Positions 9,501 through 16,814 of a DNA stretch of 37,132 nt are shown one piece after another. The notes under the pieces were generated by a model. It did no database searches. It was not told the origin of the DNA and saw only the letters and a program-made list of their open reading frames with translations. Source of the stretch: JAAYTY01 sp964569245 (GTDB lineage: Bacteria; Fermentibacterota; Fermentibacteria; Fermentibacterales; Fermentibacteraceae); contig CAZMTK010000015.1 of assembly GCA_964569245.1 (NCBI GenBank), positions 1-37,132 on the forward strand, read 5' to 3'. Both the position numbers and the translations under genes were made by a program. How positions within the stretch are numbered: the stretch's first letter is position 1; each line of letters opens with the position of its first letter.

Positions 9501-9568
9501 CCTGCCATGAGGACATAGACCATGAGGAAGGCGATCCTGCGCCTGACGGCGAGCCCGGGAAGGCTCAT
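6515..9568 (-). CDS. RND-family efflux pump, inner membrane transporter
   Basis: A 1017-residue resistance-nodulation-division permease of the AcrB/MdtB/SwrC type, close to the usual 1020-1050 residues. The N-terminal membrane helix (residues about 9-30) is followed by a porter domain with LPKVDLGVISVITALPGAG and EIEKAVSGIEDV, typical of the family. TM2-TM4 lie at about 335-410 and include SIGMILDNSVVVLENIHRRR, where D400-N401 occupy the place of the AcrB proton-relay Asp pair; only the first Asp is kept, as in many hydrophobe/amphiphile pumps. The second repeat has its own porter and membrane bundle (IPMGLIGVVAIHLV, GIVVNNGIVLVDF). It would export hydrophobic compounds by proton antiport, with the two adaptors encoded on either side. 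Both junctions overlap by 4 nt, so translation is coupled. The substrate is unknown. Confidence 0.93.
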   Translation of the reverse strand: MSLPGLAVRRRIAFLMVYVLMAGAGAFGAARLGLDYLPKVDLGVISVITALPGAGPGEVETLVSEEIEKAVSGIEDVSSVESESRASLSLVTIELGSGADIDKAMEDVKEMVDQVRAALPGNATDPYIFAMESSMKPLLVASFSSGTLGSPELRRLVEDEIQPVLSRVQGVASVAVSGGEVRQVNVLVDPVLIWERSIPLSQVYGALAAADADMPGGQIDDDGIEVPVSLASGFHSLEEIRSLVVGASGGVPVRLGDVAQVEDGFEEKTSITTLDGVNTVLLVVRKSADANSVDTCDRVSEELDRISREYAGRLDVDIVYNQRDFVRSASDSLVQSGILAMFLAAAVLVLFLGSPVNAGIVSISMPLSFVTTFFAMYALGVNLNILSLAGLSISIGMILDNSVVVLENIHRRRKGGEGTLEAAERGAGQVAGAVAASSLTTVAVFIPMLFVRGLTGQIFRDLSLTIISALFISLFVSLSLIPLLAGLSGRLVKTHRRGSPLLAVQKAIEGLEEFYAKALAWCVSHRRRTVLSTLSLFVVSAVIMKFLPTSLLPDLKEGAITITASAPPGTSLGTTDSLAAALEDSLTAVFEPGDLLHSRMDVGRSSGLAAAFGSDASSRLELTLYLDRESRLKAPPGEYMDRCRAVLDEVPGLSYSIFDGTPIGTEHPVMLAVYGQDLDSLRTLGDRLVSALSQIRGTVDHTSSLDEWVGQMEFVPDPAVLSQRGRSPAAIASEVTIGVMGVDASTYYESGRAMDVHISFPERSVSTVERVMGLPVFGAPLESWGCFVSSQVPQMIWHRDRSRAVLVSCGIEGRPLGDVGRDILAMMDTLDLGGSRWELLGDIPEQQESFASMTIAILVAAGLVFMVMAAQFESLVEPFLLIFAIPMGLIGVVAIHLVTGATVGLTSLIGILMLAGIVVNNGIVLVDFANQLRRQEGMDPAAAVVEAGRRRMRPVLMTSTTTVLALLPLALSTGGNSNLWSPMALTVIGGMVVATPLTLLVLPAMYAGLMGRKEGRE

Positions 9569-10632
9569 CTCCCCGCCTCCCTGACAAGGCTGCCGTCGGC
9601 AATCCTGTTGATGCCTGTCGTCACGATCGTGTCACCCGCGCTCAGCCCGCAAAGGACCTGCCAGGAGAAGCCGTTCCTGATTCCCAGGGTCACCTCCCTG
9701 AACCTGGCGATTCCATTCTCCACGACAGCGGCCCTCCACTCCCCGGACGGGGCTCTCTCAAGAGCCGACTGGGGAACGACGATGGCGTCGGACACCGTAT
9801 GCAGAGCGACGATCGCCGTGCAGCCCATTCCGGGCCTCAGTCTGCCCGAGGGGTCAACGAACTGCGCTCTCGCCGAAACAAGGCCGGACAGAGGATCAGC
9901 CGAGGGCGAGACGGACGAGATGGACCCCGCGAAGAGTTCTCCGGGAAAGACGGGGGTTTCCAGCACCACCGGCAGTCCGGGCTCGAGATCACCGAGCCTG
10001 GATGGCGCAAGCAGCAGTTCGGCTTCGAGAACGCCGCCTCCGGCCAGGGCGACCAGGCTTCCCGCCGCGGGATTGCCCACCCTTGCCCAGACCCTGGACA
10101 CGGTGCCGTCGAACGGCGCGCGTACAAGGCCGGTCGAAGCCTCGGACACGGCCCGGCTGTAGCCCGCCCGGGCCAGCCCTGCCGACGCGGAGGCCGATCT
10201 CTCGTCGGCCATGGCCTGCTCCAGGGCACTCAGCGGCACGGCTCCAGACTCGAAAAGGGCGGCCGTTCTGTCCAGGCGGGTTCGCTGGTAGTCCGCGGCT
10301 GCTGCCGCGGCGGAGAACATCGCCGCTGCGGCGGCCACTTCCGCCTCGTGCATCCCGTCGGTTTCGAGGGAGACCAGAAGGTCGCCCTCGCGGACATGAT
10401 CGCCTTCAGTCACGAACACTCCTGCCACGGCTGCCGGAACGGACACGCTGAGGACAGCCTCGTCGGAACCCTCAAGCCTGCAGGGCGCGATGACGATGAG
10501 CGAGATCGGGGAAGGCTCTATCACCTGCGTCCTCACCGGGACGGCTCCCGGCTCTCTTGCGCCGCCGTCTCCGCACCCGGCAAGGAAGAACGCCAGCGCC
10601 ATGGCGATGGCCGGTGATCGGACTCTTCTCAT
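9565..10632 (-). CDS. RND efflux periplasmic adaptor (membrane fusion protein)
   Basis: A 355-residue HlyD/AcrA-family lipoprotein. The signal ends in a lipobox (FFLAGC, Cys about residue 20). The domains are complete: barrel-sandwich half (VFVTEGDHVREGDLLVSLE), alpha-hairpin (about 85-155), second half (VRAPFDGTVSRVWARVGN), beta-barrel (LRPGMGCTAIVAL), and a membrane-proximal domain (AIVVPQSALE to the end). It should bridge the RND pump to an outer membrane channel, but no TolC-like gene lies in this window. Its ATG overlaps the tetR stop, and its stop overlaps the pump start, both as ATGA, giving a four-gene translationally coupled operon. It differs from the second adaptor at the other end of the pump gene by having the complete C-terminal domain. 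Confidence 0.9.
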   Translation of the reverse strand: MRRVRSPAIAMALAFFLAGCGDGGAREPGAVPVRTQVIEPSPISLIVIAPCRLEGSDEAVLSVSVPAAVAGVFVTEGDHVREGDLLVSLETDGMHEAEVAAAAAMFSAAAAAADYQRTRLDRTAALFESGAVPLSALEQAMADERSASASAGLARAGYSRAVSEASTGLVRAPFDGTVSRVWARVGNPAAGSLVALAGGGVLEAELLLAPSRLGDLEPGLPVVLETPVFPGELFAGSISSVSPSADPLSGLVSARAQFVDPSGRLRPGMGCTAIVALHTVSDAIVVPQSALERAPSGEWRAAVVENGIARFREVTLGIRNGFSWQVLCGLSAGDTIVTTGINRIADGSLVREAGR

Positions 10633-11231
10633 CGAAGGCCCAGCCCCTTCGTCAGTATCTCCATCGCTCCGGCGATGAACCTGTCGTCAAGGCTCCTCCC
10701 CCGGCTCCCGCCATCCATCCACCGGGCGAGATAGCGCTTCGCGGAGAACCAGTGCAGAATCAGCGAGAGAAAGATGACGGGGATCAGCCCCGGCTCTACG
10801 TCGGCTCTTATAAGACCCTTCGACTGAAGCTCCCTGATGCGCTCCAGAACCTTTCTTCTGAGGATCTCCTCCGGGTAGTCGATCTCGACCTCCTGGTCCA
10901 GGTCGAGCCAGGCGAAGAGCCTCACGAGCCTCGGATGATTCCTGAAGAATTCGAAGAAGCCGTTCCGCCCTGTGACGAGCTGGGCGATCGTTTCGGGATC
11001 GTCGGCGGAAATGGTCTCATAGAGCTTCTCGAGGACGCCGGCCCTGTCGTGGTATCCCTTCACTATCTCGAGCCACAGGGCCTGCTTGGAATCGAAATGA
11101 TGGTAGATGAGGCTCTTGGCAATTCCGGCCTTTTCGGCGATCTCGTTCATGGATGTGCCCGCGAAGCCCTTCTCGAGAAAGAGGTCCTCGGCAACCTCCA
11201 GAATCCTCTCCCTGCCTGCTGCAAGAGACAT
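10629..11231 (-). CDS. TetR/AcrR-family repressor of the efflux operon
   Basis: A 200-residue regulator, the usual length for the family. The N-terminal helix-turn-helix (residues about 8-50) reads AAGRERILEVAEDLFLEKGF, then TSMNEIAEKAGIAKSLIYHHFDSK, a textbook TetR signature. The remaining helices would form the ligand-binding and dimerisation domain. It is the first gene of the operon tetR-adaptor-pump-adaptor. A palindromic operator lies 18 nt upstream of its ATG and overlaps its promoter. The simplest model is that it represses its own operon and is released by a pump substrate. A GC-rich Shine-Dalgarno-like stretch (GGGGGGGCGAGG on the minus strand) precedes the start. Confidence 0.93.
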   Translation of the reverse strand: MSLAAGRERILEVAEDLFLEKGFAGTSMNEIAEKAGIAKSLIYHHFDSKQALWLEIVKGYHDRAGVLEKLYETISADDPETIAQLVTGRNGFFEFFRNHPRLVRLFAWLDLDQEVEIDYPEEILRRKVLERIRELQSKGLIRADVEPGLIPVIFLSLILHWFSAKRYLARWMDGGSRGRSLDDRFIAGAMEILTKGLGLR

Positions 11232-11248
11232 GCCTCGCCCCCCCGCTG

Positions 11249-11266
11249 ACTGACCGTTCGGTCAGT
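11249..11266 (-). promoter_or_regulatory. TetR-type palindromic operator
   Basis: ACTGACCG-TT-CGGTCAGT is a perfect inverted repeat with 8-bp arms and a 2-bp centre, the classic form of a TetR/AcrR operator (TGACCGnnCGGTCA). It directly abuts and partly overlaps the -10 element of the minus-strand promoter, 18 nt upstream of the tetR start, so a bound dimer would block RNA polymerase. Autoregulation is inferred from position. Confidence 0.85.
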
Positions 11267-11293
11267 TATAGGAAAACGCCGTCAATGCGTAAA
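11265..11293 (-). promoter_or_regulatory. promoter of the tetR-RND efflux operon
   Basis: On the minus strand TTTACG (11293-11288) is followed after exactly 17 nt by TATAAC (11270-11265). These match the -35 and -10 consensus at 4/6 and 5/6 positions. The operator palindrome shares bases with the -10 element, which supports both calls. Confidence 0.6.
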
Positions 11294-11450
11294 GAGGGGC
11301 AGCCCGAGGCTGCCCTCAAGAGCAGAAGATTCGTGATAAGACCGGCCTCAGGCTGTCGGGAGACGCGGACGGGAGAATCACAGGCGCGCCGGCCATGGCT
11401 TCCTGATGATTCAGAAACCGCCTTGCGGGGCGAGAGCATCATGGAGCCGG

Positions 11451-12364
11451 ATGACTCGACCCGGCAGATCGGATGGTGCGGCGCCTGCCCGATGCGTCGT
11501 CCCCTCATGCCTGCTGATTCTTCCGGTTCTGCTTCAGCCTTGTCTCGCGGCATTCCAGGCCGACTCGGCGACAACGGATCCGATGCCGCGCGACATAGTG
11601 ATGCCGCCTCCCGGTGAGATGGGGCCTGACATCCCGGGGCCCGTCCCGGGTCTGCCCACCTCTCCTCCGGACGGTCCCCAGAGCGGTGACTCGTGGCTCT
11701 GGTGGCTATGGATGGGAGAGACATGGCCGCCGCAGTTCAGGCAGCTCCCTTGCACGGTTCGAGGAATCGGGGACAGATGCTACGTCGTGATGAGAGATGA
11801 CGAGTGGCTCGTGGACATCGCCCAGGAGGTTGTCAACGTCATCATCGGCAGCTGGGACAACTGGAGCATCGGCCCGTGGCCGGCGAAGGGCATATACGAG
11901 CTTGACAGCCTCGCCTTCGGTGCGCCGCCCGACGAGCTCGACAGGGACCCCAGGATCTACCTGCTCCGTCACAACGCCGGCATGATCGCGGGCGGCTGGT
12001 TCTTCATGTTCGACGAGTACCCCGAGGGAACCTTCCCTGGCTACCACAGCAACGAGTGCGAGGTCTGCCATCTGAATCCTGTGAGCCCCGGCGGACCGAG
12101 CGGCGAGATGATGCTGGCGGTGGCTGCTCACGAGTTCGAGCACATTATCCACTGGCTCTGTGACGAGAACGAGTCGAGCTGGATGGACGAGGGGCTGGCC
12201 TAGCTGGCGATGTGGCTCTATGGGGCCCCCGATCCAGCTGTGATCACTTGGGACGGATGCGACAGGTTCATCCGTCGCCCGCCCGAAGCGCCGTCCATCG
12301 GCAGGTCCATGCAGATGCCGCAGTGCTTCGACCGGCCTCGGTCCCAGAAGCGCCCGGCAGAATG
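11451..12364 (+). pseudogene. secreted zinc metalloprotease, interrupted by an in-frame TAG
   Basis: From the ATG at 11451 (GGAG at 11443-11446 upstream; an in-frame ATG at 11406 is an alternative) the frame encodes a signal peptide (VVPSCLLILPVLLQPCLAAF), a proline-rich linker and a metalloprotease region. The latter includes DPRIYLLRHNAG and the zinc motif AHEFEHIIHW (HExxH), followed by SSWMDEGLA. Related HExxH proteases of the M30/immune-inhibitor type continue as DEGLAELA. Here the expected GAG (Glu) codon is TAG (12201-12203), a one-base change. After the stop the same frame continues LAMWLYGAPDPAVITWDGCD, still family-like, then loses resemblance and ends at 12364, far short of the normal C terminus. 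Other genes in the window end in TAG, so recoding is unlikely. The 250-residue product would keep the probable zinc ligands but lack the rest of the fold. Confidence 0.8.
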
Positions 12365-12450
12365 AATGCAGTCTTGTGAACATGGGCCGCCATGCCCAGG
12401 CCAGCCATGGCAGTCGCATCAGGGGCGTCGAAGCATCGGGCCGAGCATGA

Positions 12451-13125
12451 TCAGGTTCCCGCGAAGATCTCCTCGTCCAGGTCGCGGAACTCCCCGGTGG
12501 CGGTGAAGACTATCCGCTCGCAGATGTTCACGATCCGATCGCCTGCACGCTCGAGGTTGTGGGATATCCAGTTCAGATGCAGCGCCTCGGCGATGCCGCG
12601 ATGATCCTCCATCACGAAGGTCATGATCTCCCGCTGGATCCTGTCGTTCAGCAGGTCTATCTCGCGATCCCTCGCCGCGACCTCCTTCGCGCGTTCCACC
12701 GACCCCTCGATCAGGGCCTTCATGGAATCCTCCAGCATCAGGCAGACCTTTTCGGCCGCGATCGGTATCGTCACCAGCGGGCGGCAGAGCGGCCTTGCCC
12801 CCATGGCGATGTTGATCCTCGCTATGCCTTTGGCGTAGTCCCCTATCCTTTCTATCTCGGTAGCTATCTCTAGGATCGAGAAGAGCGCCCTGAGATCGCC
12901 CGCCACCGGCTGCTGGGTCGCGATGAGCATGAGGCACTTCTCCTCGATGTCGTAGCGCATCCGGTTGATCTCCTCGTCGGCCTCGACGAGCCTTCCGGAT
13001 GCGTCAACATCCCTGGAGACGAGATGCCTCATCGAATCCCTGATGGCGCGCTCCACCCGGCCCGACATCGTCACGACCTCTTCCCGTATCTCCAGTATGC
13101 CTAGCTCCAGGTGCTCCCTGTGCAT
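12451..13125 (-). CDS. phoU: PhoU phosphate-uptake regulator
   Basis: A 224-residue PhoU, the normal length, built of two three-helix PhoU repeats (residues about 8-95 and 115-205). Diagnostic stretches are DLRALFSILEIATEIERIGDYAKGIA in the first repeat and NLERAGDRIVNICERIVF in the second, each with the acidic E/D-R-x-x-D metal-binding pattern. PhoU links the Pst transporter to the PhoR kinase and damps the Pho response when phosphate is plentiful. It is the last gene of the locus, 12 nt after pstB, with AGGGGAAGG upstream of its ATG. No U-tract terminator was found after its stop. Confidence 0.95.
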   Translation of the reverse strand: MHREHLELGILEIREEVVTMSGRVERAIRDSMRHLVSRDVDASGRLVEADEEINRMRYDIEEKCLMLIATQQPVAGDLRALFSILEIATEIERIGDYAKGIARINIAMGARPLCRPLVTIPIAAEKVCLMLEDSMKALIEGSVERAKEVAARDREIDLLNDRIQREIMTFVMEDHRGIAEALHLNWISHNLERAGDRIVNICERIVFTATGEFRDLDEEIFAGT

Positions 13126-13137
13126 GAGCCTTCCCCT

Positions 13138-13905
13138 CTAGCCGAAACGGCCCGAGATGTAGTCTTCGGTTCTGCTGTCCTTCGGCGTCGTGAACATCTG
13201 CTTCGTGGGCCCGAACTCCACCAGGTTCCCCGACCTCTTATCGTCGGTCATGAGGAAAGCCGTGAAGTCGGACACCCTCGCCGCCTGCTGCATGTTGTGC
13301 GTGACGATCACGATGGTGTACTTCTCCTTGAGCGTCTGGAGAAGCTCCTCTATCTTCATTGTAGCGATGGGGTCGAGCGCCGACGCGGGCTCGTCCATCA
13401 GGATCACCTCGGGCTCTACCGCAAGAGCTCTGGCGATGCAGAGCCTCTGCTGCTGACCACCCGAGAGGGAGAGCGCCGATTTCTGGAGATCGTCCTTCAC
13501 CTCGTCCCAGAGCGCTGCCGACCGAAGGCTTCGCTCGACGATGGCTGCAAGCGACCTGCCGTCTCTGGTCCCGTGCAGTCTGGGACCGTAGGCCACATTG
13601 TCGAAGACAGACTTCGGGAACGGGTTCGGGCGCTGGAACACCATCCCGACCCTGCGTCTCAGGCTGACGACATCCTGGCTGAAGATGCTCGTTCCGTCGA
13701 GAAGGATGCTTCCGGTGACCCTCACTCCGGGGATGAGCTCGTTCATCCGGTTGAAGCTGCGGAGGAAAGTGCTCTTCCCGCATCCGGAAGGACCTATGAC
13801 GGCTGTTATCATGTTCGATTCGATGTCCATCGTGATCGAGTTCAGCGCACGGAAGCTCCCGTAGAACAGGGAGTAGTCGATCGTCCTGATCCTGTGCTCC
13901 GGCAT
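13138..13905 (-). CDS. pstB: phosphate ABC transporter ATP-binding protein PstB
   Basis: A 255-residue ABC ATPase with all PstB hallmarks: Walker A GPSGCGKST (38-46), the PstB-specific stretch TFLRSFNRMNELIPG, Q-loop VFQRPNPFP (Gln about 91), signature LSGGQQQR (147-154), Walker B VILMDEP (167-173), D-loop SALDP and switch His in VTHNMQQA (about 203). It supplies ATP hydrolysis for phosphate import through PstC-PstA at the inner membrane. It starts one base after the pstA stop and is followed by phoU. A residue difference from many PstBs is DEPASALDP in place of DEPTSALDP, which is a common variant. Confidence 0.97.
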   Translation of the reverse strand: MPEHRIRTIDYSLFYGSFRALNSITMDIESNMITAVIGPSGCGKSTFLRSFNRMNELIPGVRVTGSILLDGTSIFSQDVVSLRRRVGMVFQRPNPFPKSVFDNVAYGPRLHGTRDGRSLAAIVERSLRSAALWDEVKDDLQKSALSLSGGQQQRLCIARALAVEPEVILMDEPASALDPIATMKIEELLQTLKEKYTIVIVTHNMQQAARVSDFTAFLMTDDKRSGNLVEFGPTKQMFTTPKDSRTEDYISGRFG

Positions 13906-13906
13906 C

Positions 13907-14779
13907 CTAGCTCCTGCCCCCCGCGGAGAGTCTTCTCGAGGCTGCGTTTATCGCGACATTGATGGCGATGATGCAGGCGACGAGCACGGCTCCGGTGGCC
14001 ATGGCCTTCTCGAAGGCCCTGGTCTCCATCGCGAGGTAGTAGACGTGAAGGGCCATCGTTCTTCCCGAGGACGTTATCGAAGTCGGGGTGCGATAGCTTC
14101 CCCCGAGCGTGACGTAGAACACTGCGGTCTCGCTGATGATCCTGCCTACGCCAAGGATCATGCCCGTGGTGATTCCCGGAACCGCGGATGGCAGGACAAC
14201 CTTTCGAACGGTCTCCCACCTCGTCGCACCGAGGGAAAGCGATCCCTCCCTGTAGGATTGCGGAACCGCCTTCAGTGCCTCCTCGGTCGTGCGGATGACA
14301 ACCGGCAGTATGAGGCACGCTCCGGCCAGAGAAGCCGAGAGCAGGGAGAAGCCGAAGTGCATGAGCGTCACGAACAGTGCGTATCCGAACAGCCCGAAGA
14401 TGATCGACGGCACTCCGGCCAGGGTCTCGACGCCGAACCTAGAGGTTCTCACGAGCAGCTTCATGAACCTGTTCTGCATGCTCCCAGCATACTCGACCAG
14501 GAAGACCCCTGCCCCGATTCCGAGGGGGGCGGCGACGGCGAGGGTCATGATCACGAGGCAGAGAGTGGCGACTATTGTGGATGAGATTCCGCCCTCGCCG
14601 GAGAGCCCGCCACGGGGCGGCGTAGTGAAGAAGGACAGGCTGAGCTGGGGGATGCCCTTCACCATGACGTATCCGACAACGGAGGCCAGAACAAGCACGC
14701 TGAGCATGGCGGCGATCCAGAGGAGCGAGAGGGCTGCGGCCTGCGAGATCTTCCTGCCGGCAGGGCTGCGGGAGGCCAT
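13907..14779 (-). CDS. pstA: phosphate ABC transporter permease PstA
   Basis: A 290-residue inner membrane permease with about six membrane segments, the first at residues 15-38. It contains the family stretch FFTTPPRGGLSGEGGI and the cytoplasmic EAA loop AVPQSYREGSLSLGATRWETVRKV, which docks on PstB. ATG shares a base with the pstC stop (TGATG at 14777-14781), and its own stop is one base from pstB, so pstC-pstA-pstB are translated as a unit. With PstC it forms the phosphate channel. Length and domain order are normal. Confidence 0.96.
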   Translation of the reverse strand: MASRSPAGRKISQAAALSLLWIAAMLSVLVLASVVGYVMVKGIPQLSLSFFTTPPRGGLSGEGGISSTIVATLCLVIMTLAVAAPLGIGAGVFLVEYAGSMQNRFMKLLVRTSRFGVETLAGVPSIIFGLFGYALFVTLMHFGFSLLSASLAGACLILPVVIRTTEEALKAVPQSYREGSLSLGATRWETVRKVVLPSAVPGITTGMILGVGRIISETAVFYVTLGGSYRTPTSITSSGRTMALHVYYLAMETRAFEKAMATGAVLVACIIAINVAINAASRRLSAGGRS

Positions 14780-15708
14780 CAGCCCCTCCTCATGCCCCGG
14801 GCGAGGAGCGCCCTTGCAGATGCGTTCACTATCATGATCAGCACGAAGAGCACTACGCCGGTCGCGAACAGGGCGTCGGCATGGAGGCCTGTCGCGTAGT
14901 TGATCTCCACCGCGATGTTCCCGGTGAGCGTGCGGGCCCTGCTCAGGAAGATCGTGAGGGGGTTAGACGTAGCCGCCTCGGGCATCATCACGGAGTTCCC
15001 TATCACCATGATCATCGCGATGGTCTCGCCGAGGGCGCGCCCCAGACCCAGAACTACAGCGGCGAGGATTCCCGACCGGGCTGCGGGCACCGTGACACGC
15101 CTGAGGGTCTCCCAGCGGGTGGCTCCGAGCGCGAGCGAGCCCTGCCTGTACTCCTCTGGCACCGAGCGTATGGCGACCTCGGCCACGCTGGCGATCGTGG
15201 GCAGTATCATCACGGCGAGCACCATCGAAGCCGACAGCAGCCCGAATCCTGCGTTACCGGGCACGTCTATGCCTCGGACCATCGGCACGAGGACCACCAT
15301 GCCGAACAGGCCGAACACCACCGACGGGATCCCGGCGAGGAGCTCGATCGATGGCTTCACAACACCGCGAACCCACCCCGGCGCCACTTCGGCGAGGAAC
15401 ACTGCGCAGCCCAGCGCGAGGGGAAGCCCAAGGGCTATCGCACCGAGGGTGACGAGGCCCGATCCGGCTATCATGGCCAGCAGTCCGTAGAGCTCCTGCC
15501 CGGGTCTCCACTCGGTCCCGGTGAGAAGCCGTACGAAACCTATCTCCCTGAAGGCGGGCATAGCCTCCTTCAGCGTGAAGAGGCCTATCATCAGGACGAT
15601 GGTCACGGATACCAGGGCGGATCCCAGGAGAACCACGCCCATCGCCCTGTCGGTGAAGCGCTTCAGAGAGCTTCTTGCTGAATTCGTCGACGTCATCTCC
15701 GCCGTCAT
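14779..15708 (-). CDS. pstC: phosphate ABC transporter permease PstC
   Basis: A 309-residue permease, normal length. A first membrane segment (about 28-48) is followed by the FVRLLTGTEWRPGQELYGLLAMI region typical of PstC and by the EAA loop SVPEEYRQGSLALGATRWETLRRV. It pairs with PstA to carry phosphate across the inner membrane. The ATG at 15708 is used; an in-frame ATG at 15696 is possible, and neither has a well-spaced ribosome site. The gap of 174 nt to pstS is the longest in the transporter cluster, which is common because pstS is needed in excess. Confidence 0.95.
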   Translation of the reverse strand: MTAEMTSTNSARSSLKRFTDRAMGVVLLGSALVSVTIVLMIGLFTLKEAMPAFREIGFVRLLTGTEWRPGQELYGLLAMIAGSGLVTLGAIALGLPLALGCAVFLAEVAPGWVRGVVKPSIELLAGIPSVVFGLFGMVVLVPMVRGIDVPGNAGFGLLSASMVLAVMILPTIASVAEVAIRSVPEEYRQGSLALGATRWETLRRVTVPAARSGILAAVVLGLGRALGETIAMIMVIGNSVMMPEAATSNPLTIFLSRARTLTGNIAVEINYATGLHADALFATGVVLFVLIMIVNASARALLARGMRRG

Positions 15709-15748
15709 CCTGTGCAGGCCTCGCGGGGGGAGGCCGGCAGAACCGGGT

Positions 15749-15776
15749 TTCCTGAACGGTGCTTCCTGAATGGTCC
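15749..15776. repeat. tandem 14-bp imperfect repeat between pstS and pstC
   Basis: TTCCTGAACGGTGC (15749-15762) is followed at once by TTCCTGAATGGTCC (15763-15776), identical at 12 of 14 positions. It lies in the 174-nt spacer between pstS and pstC. It could be a regulator site or a chance duplication. No intrinsic terminator was seen in this spacer. Confidence 0.35.
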
Positions 15777-15882
15777 GTTCCCGGCCGTTGCCAAGCGGAT
15801 ACGAGGAGGGTACCAGCTCACGAGCGCCGCATTCGGAATCCAGACTCCACCGACCTCCAGGCTCATTACGTCACACTCCAGC

Positions 15883-16746
15883 CTACTGGACGGGCAGGTA
15901 TCCCTCGTCGGCAACGATGGCCTGGCCGTCCGCGCTGTAGATGAAATCGAGGAAATCCCTCGCGAGAGGCCCGGGCTCGCCCTTCGTGACCATGTTGAGA
16001 GGACGTACGACGGGATACGCCCCGCTCGAGGCATTCTGGGGAGTCGGTGCGACCCCGCCTATCGAAATCGTCTTCACAGAGCCGTTCACGTAGCCGAACG
16101 AGAGGTAGGCGATCGAGCTGGGCGTTCCAGCCACGGTGGTCAGCACGGCCCCGTTCGAGGGCTGGAGGATCGCGGCAGCCGAGATCACCGCACTATCGCC
16201 CATCACCATCTCCTCGAAGGCGCCCCTGGTTCCGGAACCCTCTTCGCGCGAGACGACCACGATGGGGCGGTCGGGCCCGCCCACCTGCCGCCAGCTCACG
16301 ATCGTTCCGGCGAAGATTCCCCTGATCTCTTCGAGCGTCAGATCGCCGACAGTCACGTCCGGGCTGGCGATGATCGCTATGCCGTCTCTCGCGATGGTAT
16401 GGACCACGAGATCGGTAAACTCCTCGAACTCGCTCGTCTTGATGTCCCGGGAGACCATGCCGATGTCCGCGGTGCCCTGCCCGGCCGAAGTCACGCCGAC
16501 ACTCGACCCGCCGCCCTGGACGTTGATCAGGACCTCCGGCTGAAGGGCTTCGTATGCTCCGGCGAGAAGCTCTGCAACTGGCTGGACGGTGGTCGAGCCG
16601 ACCAGCGTGAGCTCGCCTCTGAGGTCTCCGGTCGTGCCGGGGGAGGTGGAGCCCCGATTCCCTGATTCTCCCCCGGGTTCACCGCACCCAGCGGCGATCA
16701 GCAGGACCAAGCCGCAGGACAGCAGCCTTTCTAATCCTCTTCTCAT
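15883..16746 (-). CDS. pstS: phosphate-binding lipoprotein PstS
   Basis: A 287-residue periplasmic phosphate receptor. The signal peptide ends in a lipobox (LLIAAGC, Cys about residue 21), so the mature protein is tethered to a membrane. The binding-site motifs of the family are present: LVGSTTVQPVAELL, VQGGGSSVGVTSAGQGTADIGMVSR and SREEGSGTRGAFEEM. The protein captures phosphate and delivers it to PstC-PstA. It follows the porin gene, separated by 68 nt that contain a strong hairpin, and precedes pstC. GAGAGGA lies about 8 nt before the ATG. Confidence 0.96.
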   Translation of the reverse strand: MRRGLERLLSCGLVLLIAAGCGEPGGESGNRGSTSPGTTGDLRGELTLVGSTTVQPVAELLAGAYEALQPEVLINVQGGGSSVGVTSAGQGTADIGMVSRDIKTSEFEEFTDLVVHTIARDGIAIIASPDVTVGDLTLEEIRGIFAGTIVSWRQVGGPDRPIVVVSREEGSGTRGAFEEMVMGDSAVISAAAILQPSNGAVLTTVAGTPSSIAYLSFGYVNGSVKTISIGGVAPTPQNASSGAYPVVRPLNMVTKGEPGPLARDFLDFIYSADGQAIVADEGYLPVQ

Positions 16747-16776
16747 CTAGTCGTCCTCTCGATGGTCCGGGGCGGT

Positions 16777-16801
16777 GCCGGAGGCGACCTCCGCCTCCGG
16801 C
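16777..16801 (-). other. intercistronic hairpin between porin and pstS
   Basis: A perfect 10-bp inverted repeat, GCCGGAGGCG (16777-16786) with CGCCTCCGGC (16792-16801) and a 5-nt loop, lies just past the porin stop. No U-tract follows on the minus strand, so a classical terminator is unlikely. It could stabilise the upstream message or act as a partial attenuator between porin and pst genes. Confidence 0.55.
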
Positions 16802-16814
16802 CCGCGCCGTCTCT

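Noticed and set aside
12201..12203. Recoding of TAG as a sense codon in the metalloprotease gene
   Set aside because: Other genes in the window, such as those ending at 2857 and 29598, use TAG as their normal stop, and the sequence after the stop soon loses family resemblance.
12365..12450. Terminator after phoU
   Set aside because: Only short 5-6 bp stems such as GCCATG/CATGGC are visible and there is no U-tract.
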